The notes under the pieces are model-generated. The model had not been told where the DNA came from. It saw only the letters and a list, made by a program, of their open reading frames with translations, and did no database searches. Below are positions 4,761 through 5,372 of a DNA stretch of 5,372 bases, in pieces. Position 1 is the first letter of the stretch; each line of letters starts with the position of its first letter. The stretch is from Nitrososphaerales archaeon (GTDB lineage Archaea > Thermoproteota > Nitrososphaeria > Nitrososphaerales > UBA183): the NCBI GenBank assembly GCA_030042335.1, contig JASHZW010000146.1, positions 1 to 5,372 of the forward strand, given 5' to 3'. Position numbers and translations under genes: made by a program.

Positions 4761-5372
4761 TTAGAGGTTTCCCCGGATGTACTTCTCTGTGAGTGGGCTC
4801 TGTGGCGTCTCGAAGACGTCCGAGGCCGGACCGAACTCGACGAGGTCCCCTTTGTAGAGGAAGGCGACGTTCGTGCCGACTCTGGCTGCCTGCTGCATGT
4901 TGTGAGTGACGAGCACCACGGTGTAGTTGTCCTTCAGCTCGACCATCAGCTCCTCCACCTTGGAGGTCGAACCCGGGTCGAGGGCGGATGCCGGCTCGTC
5001 CATGAGGAGGACCTCCGGCCGGACGGCCAGAGCCCTTGCGATGCAGAGCCTTTGCTGCTGCCCTCCTGAGAGCCCCCAGGCATTCTTCGCGAGCCTGTCC
5101 TTGACCTCGTCCCAGAGGGCAGCCTTCTGGAGGCTCTCCCGGACGATTGTATCCATCTCCTCCTTGCTCTTTGTGAACTTGTGTATCTTCGGACCGAACG
5201 CGACATTGTCGTAGATCGAGATGGGGAACGGGTTGGGCTTCTGGAAGACCATCCCTACACGCGTCTTGAGCAGGACAGGGTCGACTTCAGGAGCGTAGAT
5301 GTCCTGCCCGTCCAAAAGGACCTGACCACTAATCCGGAAGCCGTGGACTTCGTCGTTCATCCTGTTCAGGGT
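4761..5372 (-). CDS. pstB: PstB phosphate ABC transporter ATPase, N-terminus cut off by the window edge
   Basis: PstB is the cytoplasmic ATPase that powers PstCA-mediated phosphate import with the binding protein PstS. The visible 203 residues begin TLNRMNDEV and continue to the TAA at 4761-4763. About 45-50 N-terminal residues, including the Walker A loop, lie right of the window, so the Met in this first stretch is not the real start. Visible motifs are the Q-loop in [12 protein letters not shown] (Gln44 of the visible part), signature LSGGQQQRL (101-109), Walker B VLLMDEP (121-127, Asp125 and Glu126) and H-loop His157 in [17 protein letters not shown] and the [10 protein letters not shown] linker before the signature are characteristic of PstB among ABC ATPases. 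phoU follows 23 bases downstream, as in pst operons; pstSCA presumably lie further right. Confidence 0.95.
   Translation of the reverse strand, partial: TLNRMNDEVHGFRISGQVLLDGQDIYAPEVDPVLLKTRVGMVFQKPNPFPISIYDNVAFGPKIHKFTKSKEEMDTIVRESLQKAALWDEVKDRLAKNAWGLSGGQQQRLCIARALAVRPEVLLMDEPASALDPGSTSKVEELMVELKDNYTVVLVTHNMQQAARVGTNVAFLYKGDLVEFGPASDVFETPQSPLTEKYIRGNL

Noticed and set aside
1..5372. CRISPR array, insertion sequence, prophage or defence system
   Set aside because: No regularly spaced repeats, terminal inverted repeats, transposase or phage genes are seen; the lone HNH gene is not enough to infer a mobile element.

Overview
The window looks archaeal, probably from the Thermoproteota (Thaumarchaeota/Bathyarchaeota-like). 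The lineage is an inference and was not tested by any search. Four things point to it. Several genes have an AT-rich TATA-like box about 25-29 bases upstream of the start codon and no clear ribosome binding site, as leaderless archaeal mRNAs do. A tRNA-Asn gene is interrupted by introns, one of them in a textbook bulge-helix-bulge (BHB) fold. The PhoU protein has the RLGRY-type repeat that I associate with archaea. Arginine is often encoded by AGG/AGA. The DNA is moderately GC-rich and densely coding.

Layout: positions 1-341 (minus) hold the 5' part of an MscL-type mechanosensitive channel gene that runs off the left edge. It is divergent from a small two-helix membrane protein (about 484-660, plus). 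Three plus-strand genes follow, each with its own promoter: an OsmC-family redox protein (715-1269), a LysE-family exporter (1307-1915) and an M20 zinc amidohydrolase (1964-3277). Only six bases after the M20 stop, on the minus strand, lies the 3' end of a 142-base tRNA-Asn(GTT) gene (3284-3425). It carries a 20-base anticodon-loop intron and a second intron of about 49 bases in the D-loop. A short non-coding stretch (3426-3609) separates its promoter from that of a frameshifted HTH-HNH endonuclease gene (3610-4097, plus). The right end is the minus-strand phosphate operon tail: pstB (cut by the right edge) followed by phoU, which converges on the HNH gene.

Functionally, pstB and phoU belong to high-affinity phosphate uptake and its control. 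MscL answers osmotic downshock and OsmC handles peroxides. LysE exports amino acids or similar small molecules, and the M20 enzyme cuts N-acyl or peptide bonds. The central genes look like individually transcribed housekeeping or accessory genes rather than one pathway. I see no CRISPR array, insertion sequence, prophage or defence island. The most unusual element is the doubly interrupted tRNA-Asn; next are the HNH frameshift and the MscL whose acidic helix and Pro/Ala linker sit at the N terminus.
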